A DNA stretch of 64,000 bases from Eutrigla gurnardus (GCA_963514095.1 OY741276.1:11703739-11767738); one strand, 5' to 3'. Counted from the first letter of the stretch, positions 40,027-62,309 are shown. Numbers and translations: made by a program. Notes: generated by a model not told the origin, from the letters alone.

Positions 40027-41214
40027 AAATTCTATTTGATATTTCTTTCTTTTTTTTTGCCTTTCAGCCTCTACCTTGTTTTATGTTAACCAACATTAGA
40101 AAGATTGAATGCATTTCGCATCGCAATCGTTATTCTGTCATGTGAGTACGTGAAGTTTTACTGCAGATAGATAAGAGAGGACACCAGGAGAAAGAAACTG
40201 CAGATTTAAACCTCCTGTCTCTTTGAAATACAGTCAGTTGACTGTAATAGCTTTGTGGGCTGTGATAATTAATCATTCTGCTTGTTTGTTGGACCCTTTG
40301 TTGTATCATTATGCACTGTTTTTCCATTCCATTTCATTTTGTGAAGTTATGTTCCGCTAGTAAAGATGTTACAATGCCAGCAATATTTTTTTTTTTTTGT
40401 CAAAGTGCCACGAGAGCGACATGTAGCTCATCCGCTGCATAATAGATCCAAGAAAACTCCCTTCAACTGTCTCTCAAAATACAAAGTGTCACGTTGTCTA
40501 ATGTGTGTGTTAGTGGGGAAAAGGATTGTTTTGTCACCATACTTTACAGTCATTTAATCACATGGTTCCCAAAATGTGTTCCCCCTCCTCCAAATGGTCA
40601 AAGTTCTGGAACACAAATCAGCATTTGTATGACTTTTTCCTAATATTTATTGTTTATAACACTTAATTAACGGTTTTCGTATCAACGAAACCGTCTGAGA
40701 AGTTTAGAGATGATGCATGTCTTTGGTGGAACTCAGACATCTGCAATATGACGAGGGGCCACAATCGGAAACGGCTTCTCCTTTTTTTTTTGTAAAAGGT
40801 CACATATCAAAAATGTAGTGGACCACTGCTTTAATCTTCAACAATGCATTGTATTTTTTAATCTCATTATATAATATATTCATTTGAAAAGTAGCCGTCG
40901 GCCAAATTCCACAGAGTAGAAATATTTATCTCTGAAATCTAGTGGAGTAGAATCTTAAATAGCATAAAATGGAATTACCTATAAACTATGTCTGTAACAT
41001 TAGTAAATTAACTGCTTGGTTCAGAAAAGCAAATCAGTAAATTGATATTAAATTGGTAAGCTTAGAGAAAAAAACAGGTTTTCTGTGATTTCATTTGTTT
41101 ACACACATTTTTCACATTTTCAGCAAAAGTGAGAATCTTTTTTATTTCTTTATTTGTATTTAAATTCTTAAGCTCTCTTAAAGTGTCCTCTTCTTCCTCT
41201 AGATGGAGCGTTTG

Positions 41215-41496
41215 AGCGTCTCCCTTCTGGACAGAGATTCAAAACGCAGGTCCTACTAGGTGAGAAATACTTTTCCCTCTAATTCCTTGAATGCCCTGAT
41301 GGATGAGCCTATTGATTGATTGGAACATGATGGATTGATGTACTCCAGGTTTTATGTTACGCTGCTAGTGTGAGTGTGCACAGTATTTTATGTTTGTTGT
41401 TATGTTTTATCCATTTCATGTTGCAGTGTGTTTGAGTTGTGTTTAACCTGGAAACACAAATCTCCCCTTGAGGACAATAAATTAAAAATTGACTGT
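41215..41496 (+). mobile_element. Truncated 3' end of an L2/CR1-like LINE
   Basis: Starts with a remnant of the end of a reverse transcriptase ORF (reading FERLPSGQRFKTQV) and ends with CCCCTTGAGGACAATAAA, the typical 3' tail of fish L2-type LINEs. Heavily 5'-truncated. Confidence 0.55.
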
Positions 41497-41540
41497 CGTC
41501 CTTGCAAATAATGACATTTTTAATTCCCCTCTACCCCTCT

Positions 41541-41560
41541 ACACACACACACACACGCGT

Positions 41561-41612
<52 letters not shown>
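41541..41612. repeat. (CA)n microsatellite
   Basis: About 36 units with a GCGTGC interruption. First member of a compound microsatellite cluster. Confidence 0.95.
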
Positions 41613-41614
<2 letters not shown>

Positions 41615-41671
41615 TAAAAAGTGTGTGATCCAAAAATGGAGCAAAAAAAGGAGAATAAATGAAGCAGATGT

Positions 41672-41674
<3 letters not shown>

Positions 41675-41742
<68 letters not shown>

Positions 41743-41766
41743 CCCCCTCTCTCTCTCTCTCTCTCT
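41675..41766. repeat. (TC)n microsatellite
   Basis: About 45 units, broken by a C7 run at 41741-41747. Middle member of the cluster. Confidence 0.95.
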
Positions 41767-41888
41767 GGGCACTGGACTATTCATCTCATTCTTTGTTTGT
41801 GAAAGCGTAAATAAAAAAAAAATATTTACTCTTACCTTTTCCCCCCCGTTTGCTGTTGTCCTTGAACATGTGATGCCTGCCCTCCATC

Positions 41889-41892
<4 letters not shown>

Positions 41893-41942
<50 letters not shown>
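41893..41942. repeat. (TG)n microsatellite
   Basis: About 25 units, fading into TCTGTGAG at the right. Inverted relative to the CA tract at 41541. Confidence 0.95.
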
Positions 41943-41944
<2 letters not shown>

Positions 41945-44599
41945 TGTGAGTGTGTGAGTGATCTGTATTGAAACTTTGTTTTATCCATCATTGTTTGGAC
42001 TATACGGCGGAACAGAAGTGACGCATCCGTTTCTAAATGAGGTAAATTACCATCTTGTCGTGACAAAATGGCCATACCTGAAAACACCCAAACCTCAATC
42101 TCCCTCCGCGTCAGAAGGCTTTTTCTGGTGCTGTTCCCTTCGTGCCTCTCTCAGGCTCGGACAGAGGGAGGGAGAGAGAAAGCCTGTGGCGTGTGACGGG
42201 CTGTGAGATCCTTGACTCAGATGGATCAGAAAGACCCTGAAGTAGGAGGGGGCGAAGCAGAAACATGTGTTCTGCTGAGTGCTCAGTCATATCGGTTTCT
42301 CTCTTACTTCTTTTATTCTCTCTGTGTTGCTTTCTGCTCATCCCCATCGCTAACTTCTTCACTCAGTAGCTTTCCCTTTTTATATTGCAAACATGCATTT
42401 GCACACATCACTGTCGTGCTCAACGGCCACAGAACTAAACTATCATCATGGATAGATTGACATTTCTTCTGTATTTTATAGGATTACTTTGGAAAGTACT
42501 TACAGGGAAATGTATTATTTTAGTTTGTTTGCTTGTAGGGTACTTAGGGTGTGTACTTGAATTGAATATATGATAATTAATATATAAAAACGTGTCCTGT
42601 GAGTGTTTTTCATTCTGTTAAAACCTGCATCAGGCCAAAGGCCTTAAAAAAATGCCACGCTTATAGGTCAATGCTACTATTGCGTCTTCCCTTGAATAGT
42701 TAAAATATTTACTCAGAGTTCACTTTTGACCCCAAATTATTAAAAATGTTTTGCGGTACTGATGATCTGCTGGGGGAAAAAACGTATTGTCAGTGTGGGA
42801 AAGAAATCCTTATGCAACAAATATTTTTGGACTTGGACTCATTGTTTATAAAAATATCACCAAAGCGGTCCTTCCTCCTTTGAGCGCAGCCTAATTGTGG
42901 GTTTATTTTAAGATTTCCATTTGAAGCACTTCACTACGACAGGCTTGCATTAGTCAACTGATCTCAGATGACAGCCGTTTTTTAAAATTATGTTAAATAA
43001 CACGTCCTTTCAATATTGTTGTTACCCATGTTGACTCCTTGTCAGCCTTCAGTCTGAGTAAAGACACTTTGCCTCGGGCTACAGGGATCAGTGAAGAACA
43101 TCCATTGTCAAGGTTGTCAGGATACCTGATATCCTAAAACTTATTGGATCCTTTTGATGACTTCAAAGCATTTTAACGGTCCCACGTCAAAGCTAACAAG
43201 TGTTAAAACAAATTAATTCATGAAGTAATTAATATCAATAAGAGGATCAACTTCTTTGATTGTCTGTTCTCAGTGCTGTCACATTTTTAGGTGGCAACTG
43301 CTGTTTGATATTGATTTCAGATTGCAATAATGTACCCAAATTAAATGTCACTTCAAAACTGTGGAATAAAACGGTTTATTTCCTGTGTGGCTTCCCTCTG
43401 CAAAATCGATAAATGCTTTAGATCTAGTTTGTTGTTAAGGAGGACGTTGAAAATATGTTGAAACGGGCGTCTCTGCATTTGCACTTGACTGTTCTTTAAC
43501 CTGCTGTTCATTCTTACTAAATTGATCCTATAGGACCGATAACCACCTACTATATGTAGGCATAATCCCATACAATTTCCACCCCGTTTGAGGCCAGAGG
43601 GCTATGGCACACATACAATAAACCCTGTAATCACCTTGTTTGTGGTGCCATTTTATATAATCGCCCTCTCCTCCCCTCCCGGGTTGAAGGAGATGCTCCT
43701 GCGTCATCACTCTGCTCCCACCTATTATATTTAAGAATCCTAGAGGGAGTGGGATTAATTCAGTGCAATCCAAAGCTTTGATATTACTGCATAGTTCAAA
43801 GGAGGTGAGCTTTGTTCTAATCCCATGTATCAGGACCAAAAATGTAATGATTTAATAATGGTCTTACACGCCAGTGTGACATACAATTGAAAAATATCCT
43901 CTGCAGCGCTCAGCGGCTCACACCACGTTCTCTATGGGCCTCTGAGATCGTCATAAGCCCAGAACTTGACCTACGGGTCACAGGTATTGGATTAATTTTC
44001 CCAAAAGCATTTTGAGTGCATTGATGTTGCACTGATGCACCAGGGAGCAAAAGAAAAACCTGTGTCATGGAGGGGGAGAGAGGGAGAGGTTTTTTTTCAA
44101 TGATTTCCTCCTTGCTCGGTTTTCTTCAATTCAATAAACTGATGTTTTTACCTGATCAAAAGGTATCTTTTGTTTACTGTCGTGGGAGTGACTTTATGAG
44201 CCAGAAAAGCAACATATCCTCACATGTGAGAAGCTGAGATGGTGATTGTTTCATCAATTATTAAAAGAAGAATCATTTCTCTGTAGAATGACAGTCGATG
44301 CAGCAGACATGCGAAATAAGAGGCGTGGAGGAAGTGGAGCTTCAGTCACTTTTTTGTCAAACTAAACCTTCAAGCTCACATTAAGAGTTTGTTCGTGTGT
44401 AATCATATGTCATTTATTATGATTATATTCATTCATTAACTGTTATTACAGCAGCTATGATGCCTCATAAGAGGAGCTACGGTTGTTGACACATATTAAT
44501 AAACCTTTAAAAATGTTCTTATATCTGCTTACACTAATATTACAGTGTGTTGTGAAACATTTTAATAGTTTATTTATTGTACAAATAACATACATGTGC

Positions 44600-44920
44600 C
44601 CTGCAGAGACGCGGGTGTCCTCTCTAAATGATCCCGCTGCGTTGCATTCTGATGGGTCCAGGCTCGCCCTGCCGGCCCCGCCAGCCTGACCCACGAAGCC
44701 TCGGGATTGACCCATCGATCTTGTGAAGCGTGCCGGCCTCGTTGGGACTTCTTCCTGAAAGTTGTTTACGTCCTCCTGACAGTCTTTATCTTTGTGTCTG
44801 CTCTAAGTGGATTTGTGTCTGGGATCTGTGTGATAGATGCAGTTGTGGCAGCGAGGAGGTTTTCCTGCCACTCTTTGTATTATGTGGCCTATTTTCTTTT
44901 CTTTTTTTTTTCTGAGCAGC
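44600..44920 (+). other. Local GC-rich patch with hydrophobic open frame, unrecognised
   Basis: A CpG-containing patch (44600-44760) in an AT-rich setting, continuing into a plus-strand open frame with a strongly hydrophobic stretch (FLKVVYVLLTVFIFVSAL). There is no ATG in good context and no family match. The minus strand is open too. Probably not a gene. Confidence 0.15.
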
Positions 44921-45121
44921 GCTCTACTTTATGGTATTATTATTACTGCTTTTCTTTATGTTGATGTAACCAAGCTGTCTTCCCAAATACTCAATGCTGT
45001 ATGGTATAATAACCTAATATAAATGTTTGATGCGCTCCCTTGATTTTACTCTTGAGCAATCTGTCTTTCTCAATCTGTTATTTATTTCTTCTCTCTCTCT
45101 CTCTCTCTTTCACTCTCTAAT

Positions 45122-45181
<60 letters not shown>
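45122..45181. repeat. (CA)n microsatellite
   Basis: About 30 units, preceded by a short CT repeat at about 45093-45117. Confidence 0.95.
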
Positions 45182-45497
45182 GACAATCTGAAATAGAGAG
45201 ATGGGAGGGGGAGCTCTGGAATAAGATGAAAGAAGAAGAGGCGACTGAGAACGTATTACATCATAAATATAATACAGCCTGTATTTTAGAAAAAGAAATG
45301 CCCGTCTCCTTTTGCTTTTAACTTTGACGTGGATTTGAAGGATGGTCAGTGTGGTTTGTTCCATAGCCATTTGCTCTAGGACCTCAAAGACACCATGCAC
45401 TCCACGGATAACCTTATCGCCCCCCATCATCATCAACCTTGTGGCCTTTCAAAGTGAATTGATAAGTTGCTCACTTGGCTCAAAACACAGTCAATGA

Positions 45498-46031
45498 TTT
45501 ATTCCTTATAAGGAAGGCTGTGATGGGACAGCTCCCAAGTCAAACTGTTTGGTTTTTTTCCAAAACAGGCCCTGATCTCTGCTTGGCTCATTACTTTTTT
45601 TTTTTTTTTTTTTTGTAAACAAGAATGGACTCGTATTTCTTCATGACAAACGTCGATTGCCTTTATTGTTTCAGTGCTACAAAGCTCATGGTAGGACGGA
45701 AACCCTGCGTGTCTCCTGATTAGAAATGCATGGAATCGGCACATAACACGTGTTGCATGGCAATATAACGATGGCTGCCGTCGCATATAGGCATATACTG
45801 TAGCTACAACACTGAATAGACATGAGCTTGTACATTTAGAGCGACATTTCCCGTCTCGTCTCATCTCATTAGCGGTCCCCTGGGTTTTCTTTGTACACGG
45901 TCCTTCAACACACCGAAAAATAGACTGTCCCTGAATCAAAGTCTGTGTTATTTTCCCAACATATAGTCAGCGAGTATCTCTCTGTTCGTTGACTCAAATG
46001 ATGCAAACGCAAATGTTTTTGTCCCGTGTGA
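45498..46031 (-). other. htr1a 3' untranslated region with candidate poly(A) signals
   Basis: Downstream of the htr1a stop on the minus strand, AATAAA hexamers occur at 45667-45662 and 45503-45498. Between them is a run of 20 A on the sense strand (45595-45614), which could cause internal priming in cDNA libraries. The true 3' end cannot be fixed from sequence. A 146-codon minus-strand open frame here crosses the A-run and has no family signature, so it is not called as a gene. Confidence 0.45.
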
Positions 46032-47315
46032 CTACGGCCGGTGGAATTTGCATCTTATGATCTTCTTGAAAGCACTTTGGAAGTCTTTGTTGAAGTAGGC
46101 ATATATGATGGGGTTGAGGAGCGAGTTGGAGTAGCCCAGCCAGTTTATGACGGCGCCCAGCCAGTCGGGCATGTAGCAGCTCTCTGCGCAGAAAGGCAGC
46201 ACGAGTGCGACGATGAAAAAGGGCAGCCAGCAGAAGATGAACGTCCCCATGATGATCCCCAGGGTTTTCACCGTTTTGCGCTCCCTCGCCAGCGCGATCT
46301 TTCTCTTTGCCCCCGAGTTCTTGTCATTCACGTTCTCGTAGCCCTGCGAGGACGACTGGGGGGTGTTGGGCAGAGGCAGGTGCGTTTTGGAGTTGCTGAT
46401 AACTTCTATGATCTCCAGCGACTCGCCCTCCTCCCCGTGCTTCACCGCGCCGTTTACGCACGGGGAGCTGGGTTTCGACTCGTCGCTGCGCTTCCAGCCT
46501 TTGCCCCCGGCCTCCCCGTTGGCTCTCTTGTGGAAGATGGCCGGGGACACAGCCAAGCACTTGTCCGACACTTTCGCCTTCTCGGGTTTCTTCACAGTCT
46601 TTCGTATTCGAAACCGTGCAGCCTTGAATATTCGCCCGTACAGGACCAGCATGAGGATGAGAGGGATATAAAAAGCCCCAAATGTGGAGTAGATGGTGTA
46701 GCCCGGGTCCTGGCTGATGATGCAGGCGTCGGGGTTCGCCCTGTCTTCGGCGCTTCTCCAGCCTAACATAGGCGGAATAGAGATGGAGAAACCAATTAGC
46801 CAAGTCACGCTGATCAAGATCGCAGCTCGCCTCGGCGTCCGTTTATTTACATAGTCAATTGGGTCTGTTATGGCCCAGTACCTGTCCAAGGCGATTGCGC
46901 ACAGATGCAGGATGGAAGAGGTGCAACACAGTACATCCAGAGATATGAATAAGTCACAGATCCCCTGCCCCAGTGTCCACTTGTTCAAAACCTGGTAGAG
47001 GGCCGCCATTGGCAGAACCAGTACCGATACCATGAGGTCTGTCACTGCCAGGGATCCAATCAGATAGTTTGCCACATTCTGGAGAGATCGTTCCAGGGCG
47101 ATGGCTGCCACGACGCACGCGTTGCCAAATATGGAGAAGATGATGAGGGCTCCCAGGAGCAGAGAGGTGATAATCTGGTAACTCAGCTTGAGATCTGGCT
47201 GAGACCCAGACCCCGTGCCATTCTCACTCCCGTCCCAGTCGGCGACCACGTCCACCCGGCCAGGGTAACCGGCGGTCGCGTTGCTGTCGTTGCTGCTTGT
47301 TGTTGTAAAATCCAT
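46032..47315 (-). CDS. htr1a: 5-hydroxytryptamine receptor 1A (5-HT1A), complete, single exon
   Basis: Class A GPCR for serotonin that couples to Gi/o at the neuronal plasma membrane and lowers cAMP. The 427 residues match the family length (about 420). Seen: N-linked sequons at N9, N12 and N32; N65 (1.50); D93 (2.50); C120-C198 disulfide pair; amine-binding D127 (3.32); DRY at 144-146; S210/T211/A214 in TM5 (5.42/5.43/5.46); CWLPFF at 362-367; N391 (7.39, the residue linked to aryloxyalkylamine binding in 5-HT1A); NPIIY at 401-405. The third intracellular loop (about 231-347) is long, as expected. The start is the first in-frame ATG, with A at -3 and G at +4; the open frame continues upstream only through a GTG. 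The stop is TAG at 46032-46034. Intronless, like other vertebrate HTR1A genes. The N-terminus and CKFHR-type tail resemble the pufferfish 5-HT1A-alpha copy from memory, so this is probably the teleost 'aa' paralogue. Confidence 0.98.
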   Translation of the reverse strand: MDFTTTSSNDSNATAGYPGRVDVVADWDGSENGTGSGSQPDLKLSYQIITSLLLGALIIFSIFGNACVVAAIALERSLQNVANYLIGSLAVTDLMVSVLVLPMAALYQVLNKWTLGQGICDLFISLDVLCCTSSILHLCAIALDRYWAITDPIDYVNKRTPRRAAILISVTWLIGFSISIPPMLGWRSAEDRANPDACIISQDPGYTIYSTFGAFYIPLILMLVLYGRIFKAARFRIRKTVKKPEKAKVSDKCLAVSPAIFHKRANGEAGGKGWKRSDESKPSSPCVNGAVKHGEEGESLEIIEVISNSKTHLPLPNTPQSSSQGYENVNDKNSGAKRKIALARERKTVKTLGIIMGTFIFCWLPFFIVALVLPFCAESCYMPDWLGAVINWLGYSNSLLNPIIYAYFNKDFQSAFKKIIRCKFHRP

Positions 47316-47494
47316 AATGCGACCACACTGAGAGCGCAACTTTCCCAGAGCAGTGAGGGACACGCAGCTGGACCAGAAAGGCAGGACGCAGTCAGCCCCT
47401 CAGACCGCTGCCGCTGTGCGTTTTACCGGGGTCCATCGGAGTTACCGTGTTCGTGCCGTCGCTCTCAGGACGCATGACGCAGAGGTGTTTGGGA

Positions 47495-47561
47495 GTGTGT
47501 GTGTGTGTGTGTTTGTGTGCGTGTGTGTGCATGTGTGTGTGTGCGTGTGTGTGTGTGTGTG
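47495..47561. repeat. Imperfect (GT)n/(CA)n microsatellite in the htr1a 5' leader or promoter
   Basis: An interrupted GT repeat on the plus strand (CA on the htr1a sense strand), with TTTG, GC and CAT interruptions, about 180-245 bases upstream of the htr1a start codon. If the TATA box at 47655-47661 is used, the repeat is transcribed into the 5' UTR. Confidence 0.9.
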
Positions 47562-47624
47562 AGGGGGTTGTGTGTGGTGTAGCCCGTGAGTGTTGACAGC
47601 AGGGTGCGCTCACTGGTACTGCGA

Positions 47625-47661
47625 ATCATCTGAGCTCGGTGACGCCGTGGATTCATTTATA
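47625..47661 (-). promoter_or_regulatory. Candidate htr1a core promoter with TATA box
   Basis: On the minus strand TATAAAT lies at 47661-47655, preceded by GG, about 340 bases upstream of the htr1a ATG. Transcription would be expected to start about 25-32 bases further on (roughly 47625-47630), giving a 5' leader of about 310 nt that contains the CA-repeat at 47495-47561. The start site is inferred from spacing only. Confidence 0.45.
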
Positions 47662-48340
47662 CCAGCAGCGTTGGGTACGTCAGACCGAGTTGGGGTCGCC
47701 CTGGAGTTTTGTGCCTCCGCTCTCCTCGTTGCTTCGTTTTTCACTCTAGACAGCCGACGAGGGTGCAGAGCTCTCCTCTGTTCTTTGTGTGACTCTCTGG
47801 ACTCACTGAATGTCATATTTTGTGGATATTGTTTTTTAGTTTACATCCTAAATGGTAGGCGTCAGTCAGGACTTATTAGCCTAACGGATTTCTTACAAAA
47901 GTAGCAAGATAGCAAAAAAGGAGAGCAAACTCTACCGGCGGGATACTCGAGGTGGAAATATTCATTGGGAAATCTTAATTTTTTATCACTTTTTTTTTAC
48001 CTTTTCGTTTGACCAACATTCATTTGAAACAGGCGGTTTTTTTTTTTTTTTTTTTATGGGATAAAAAAACCTGAGAGAGAAATTCAGACATAAGTTATCA
48101 GAGTTTAGTCTAGAACAATGCGTTTCAAGTCAGGATGGAAAGAAAGGTAACATGCAAGTATCGTTGGGAGCGAGAGGTAGTTTCAGGACCAGGGACAGCG
48201 CCATACCACAGGCCAGAGAGGAGAGCTCCTGCCATCTGCTGGCCACAGCGGGTACTGCAGCAAAAGATTCATACCGTTGCAGCAGTATTTTGAGTTAGGG
48301 CTATGTAAGATACTGTAGGAAGGATGAGGAGGCAGGGAAG

Positions 48341-48440
<100 letters not shown>

Positions 48441-48583
48441 AGGGTGGGGGGGTTGGAGGATAATTTTACAACAGAAACATTCTTCCTTACTGGAGACTTG
48501 AGTGACTAGTAAAAGTCAGTAGGTAGAGTTGGGTAGAGCTACAGTGGACAGAAGTATTCCAAAATATGTGTCCATAAAGTGTA

Positions 48584-48619
48584 ACAGTATAGACTGTATA
48601 AAACAGTATAGACTGTATA
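48584..48619. repeat. Direct duplication of a 17-base unit
   Basis: ACAGTATAGACTGTATA occurs at 48584-48600 and again at 48603-48619. The following sequence (ATATAAAGAAGG...) resembles a dispersed fish repeat, but that is uncertain. Confidence 0.7.
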
Positions 48620-49109
48620 TAAAGAAGGGCAATGCATCACTTTTAATTCCTATAGCTTCAAAAGTGCCTCGAGTCTTCAGTGAAAATTATAGTACAACGC
48701 TAGCTTCAGCCTTTTAGCCATTTTACACCAAATTAACATTTTTATTTGAAGTACCATTTGCACACGGACGTGTTTTCATCAGAGAGCAGAAGTTTGAAGA
48801 TTTTGCCTGAGTGTGCAATCTTCCATAACTAAAGCGTGCTGCAAGCTGGACTTAATATTCAAAATCGATTCACTCATTAAAGTAGGTCGACTATATTAAA
48901 TAACCCAATACTTCTTCTGTTGGTGTAAAGCTCCCCGTGTGGACGTCAATTGATGTTCAATACACAATGTGTGTTGTACTTTAGTCAAGACTTTTTATTT
49001 CTTTATTTATTTACTTATAACCTGTATCATGCAAGTATCCAAAAAAGTACCAGAACTTTTGATCTACAAATATTAATTTAGAGAAATAGACTGATAAAGT
49101 ACTGTAAAA

Positions 49110-50288
49110 CACAACACTTATATTTTATTGACCATATTCAATTCAAAGCCAGAGACGTGGAGAGGGAAAGGAAAAGGCAGAAAGAGATATAGAGGGGGTG
49201 ATAAGGGACAAAAGGAGGCGTTAGGTAGAGCCGGCTCCTGATCCTGTTCTTTACTTGTTAAGGCAATGGCTGCACTCACTGCAGCACAACAACCACAAAA
49301 GGAGGCTGCTTCTTCAGATTCTGTGCTGAAACCTTCTTCTCCTACTTTTTTGGGAAGTAATTGAACCCAAAACATGACGTCAGTACAGAAACACACATAC
49401 ATGGCTAGAGTTGATAACAACTGCTGGTCTGTTCCACCTGATTTAACATCTGGTTGGGTACGTTCTATGAGGTCTGACTGATTCCATGTAAATGCATTCT
49501 TACCTTTGATAATATCTTGTGGGAGTAGCAGTAGCTCCTCTTTGCCTTGGACTCCTCAACATTAACTTTGTTATTACTGACTCTGAGTCAGGCTGAATGT
49601 GGTCCACAGAGCTCTGGCTTAAGGTTTCTTCATCTTCATCACCAGCGGACTGATTACTCATAGAAGTGCTCATCACATCCTGGACCGTGTGACCTCAACG
49701 ATCTGATGATCTGATGGAATCGAGCCAATATATGACGGAGATGAAAGAACATGGTGACTTCTTGTGTCTGATCCTAACCCTCCATGTAGTCCACCAACTC
49801 CAGCTGAGTGGAACAATAGGGAGCCACATTTGCTCTCTCCAGTGCTCCTAGATCTCAAGTCAGTCCAAATGTTCAAGTGGAGCTGACTGAATCTTCATTC
49901 TCTTGTCATCCACTGAAACAGCTCTTCAGCTGCGACTTCTTCCTCTGGCCTTTACACCTTCCTTCTAGTGTCTTCTCATTGCTGTCATGATCCAAACCAT
50001 TGTCTGTCTGAATCCTCGTCAATGCAATGCTTCGTCCTGTGAGGATGGATGTCATGTTGGGAGTCTTCTTGAGTGCTCTGCCTTTGACACCAGGCATCTG
50101 GCAGCAGCATTGATGTCTTTGCCGCAGTGAATTTGGGCGAAATCCTTCCAGGAGTGTCCACACCAATGACATCACAGAGAGTCTGTCGGGAGGAACTTTC
50201 CAAAGTTGAAATACTCAGTGAGAGGTGCTGAGAGGGACACTTCTTTACATCCTGATTGTAAATGCACTTTCTTACTTCCCTCCATTGT
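49110..50288 (-). other. Possible unrecognised minus-strand transcription unit (lncRNA or decayed gene)
   Basis: Reading the minus strand, a T-rich tract ends in TTTTTTTAG at 50289, a strong acceptor. After 785 bases comes a consensus donor CAAAG|GTAAGAATG (intron starts at 49503). Near 49129-49124 there is an AATAAA. The intervening sequence is coding-like in short runs but switches frame and has stops, for example an open run of about 55 codons ending at the donor after frame changes near 49680. An 85-codon minus-strand frame at 50673-50416 with a repeating T/S-EAVK-type motif may be upstream exon material. No family is recognised. It could be a long non-coding RNA, a pseudogene, or chance. 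Confidence 0.3.
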
Positions 50289-50504
50289 CTAAAAAAAGTC
50301 AAAGCAAAAAAAAAAAGAAGATATCCGGCAATAATACAGGTGCCTGAGGGATCTCAGCCTGTGACTGAGGCGTCTCAGCCACCTGATGAGCTGGTGGAGG
50401 TAGGAGATGGGACAGTTAATCTTCCTCCTCAAACAGCACATGACAGCAGGAACTCCGTTCTGATTGGAGAGGAGCATCTCTGTCCTTAATGTTCTTGACA
50501 GGCT

Positions 50505-50640
50505 CAGTAGCCTCCAGTGTATTGACTGCTTTGGTGAACTGCAGTGTCTTTACAGCCTGGGTCTCCTTCACTGCAGCCACGGCTGTTAAGTCGCTGGCGG
50601 ACTGCAGTATCTTTACAGCCTCAGTGGACTGCAGATATTT
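50505..50640 (-). repeat. Imperfect tandem units
   Basis: On the plus strand, ACTGCAGTGTCTTTACAGCC and ACTGCAGTATCTTTACAGCC recur 66 bases apart, with weaker partial copies around them. This gives the repeating (Q/E)-AVK-(T/I)LQ pattern on the minus strand. It lies just upstream of the possible minus-strand unit. Confidence 0.5.
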
Positions 50641-50699
50641 CGTCCAAGTTTTCTGCGTCTTTGTCCATGTCACTTAAAAAACACATTTTGCTGGGAAAC

Positions 50700-52683
<1,984 letters not shown>

Positions 52684-52723
52684 ATGCACTCTGCTGGTGA
52701 CAGAGGGGCTCGAAAGCGCCGCC

Positions 52724-59439
<6,716 letters not shown>

Positions 59440-59526
59440 CAGTCGTGGCAACAATGATGGAGCAACATGAAGAGAGGAAAAGTTACTGAAAGATGAGGGA
59501 ATTAAAGATGGAGCAGAGGACAGGCT

Positions 59527-59591
<65 letters not shown>

Positions 59592-60270
59592 AAAGGGATA
59601 TACGGAGTTGTAGGTTTTAATAAGAAGAAAATTAAGGAATTTCAAGCAGGTGGGTTGGCGCGGTAGAGGGAAAACAACCTTGTGTCAGCTTGTTGTCTCT
59701 CATTAACAAAGGACTGAAATGGGGAAATGGTACTCACGGATGTTAGGGAATCCAAACTTCTGTCTCCACCTATCAAACATGTAATGTGTTGTGTGGTTGC
59801 ACAACATGTGGTAATACATGTGTAACATCTCCAAGGTTGTACTGTTTTGCTTTCAACATAATAACATACAGTCTGTTAATGCTTAACATTTTGAGCTCCA
59901 CAGTCAAACCGATTACTCCTAGTCTGATGACCCACACTGCAAATTTCATAGAATTAAAATTTCAGTGGAAAAAAAATACGACAAACATCTGTGTATTCCT
60001 GAAATCTCTTAAAAATACAGCATTTTTCAAAATCTAATTTACAAAGTACTGATGGACAGCGGAACCAATTTGCATGCCGTTTTTTGGGAACACAAGCAGC
60101 TCTTTTGGTAATGAAGAACGGATTTTGAACACTTCTTTGGTGCTTGTTTGTACTTTTCCCCAAAAGAACACGTCAGTACTACCACAGGTATTACATGTGT
60201 CCACGAGAATACTGTATTGTTAATTATAGCTGAGTCATAATAATGCTAATGATAACAATACCCCAATAAA
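59440..60270 (+). other. Probable rnf180 3' untranslated region
   Basis: Follows the rnf180 stop TGA (59437-59439). It contains a GT/TA microsatellite at 59529-59589. The first clear AATAAA is at 60265-60270; another is at 60691-60696. Which one is used is unknown. Confidence 0.45.
59529..59589. repeat. Compound (TG)n(TA)n microsatellite in the rnf180 3' region
   Basis: About 6 TG units then about 24 TA units, 90 bases after the stop codon. Probably transcribed. Confidence 0.95.

Positions 60271-62309
<2,039 letters not shown>

Larger units (their letters stand above)
41960..45480. other. Intergenic, no supported gene
   Basis: Sequence downstream of htr1a with a CA repeat and the GC-rich patch at 44600-44920. 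No gene recognised. Confidence 0.55.

Noticed and set aside
45499..45939. 146-codon minus-strand open frame downstream of htr1a
   Set aside because: Lies in the htr1a 3' UTR and includes a Lys run from the poly-A tract; no homologue recognised.
46041..46766. 241-codon plus-strand open frame opposite htr1a
   Set aside because: It is the antisense shadow of a GC-biased, highly conserved receptor gene; no family signature.
47316..47363. N-terminal extension of htr1a by 16 codons
   Set aside because: It begins at GTG, not ATG. The ATG at 47315 has a strong context and matches the family start.
52697..52723. rnf180 start at 52697
   Set aside because: The codon there is GTG. The first ATG in frame is at 52724 with a GCCGCC context, though the true protein start may lie in an upstream exon.
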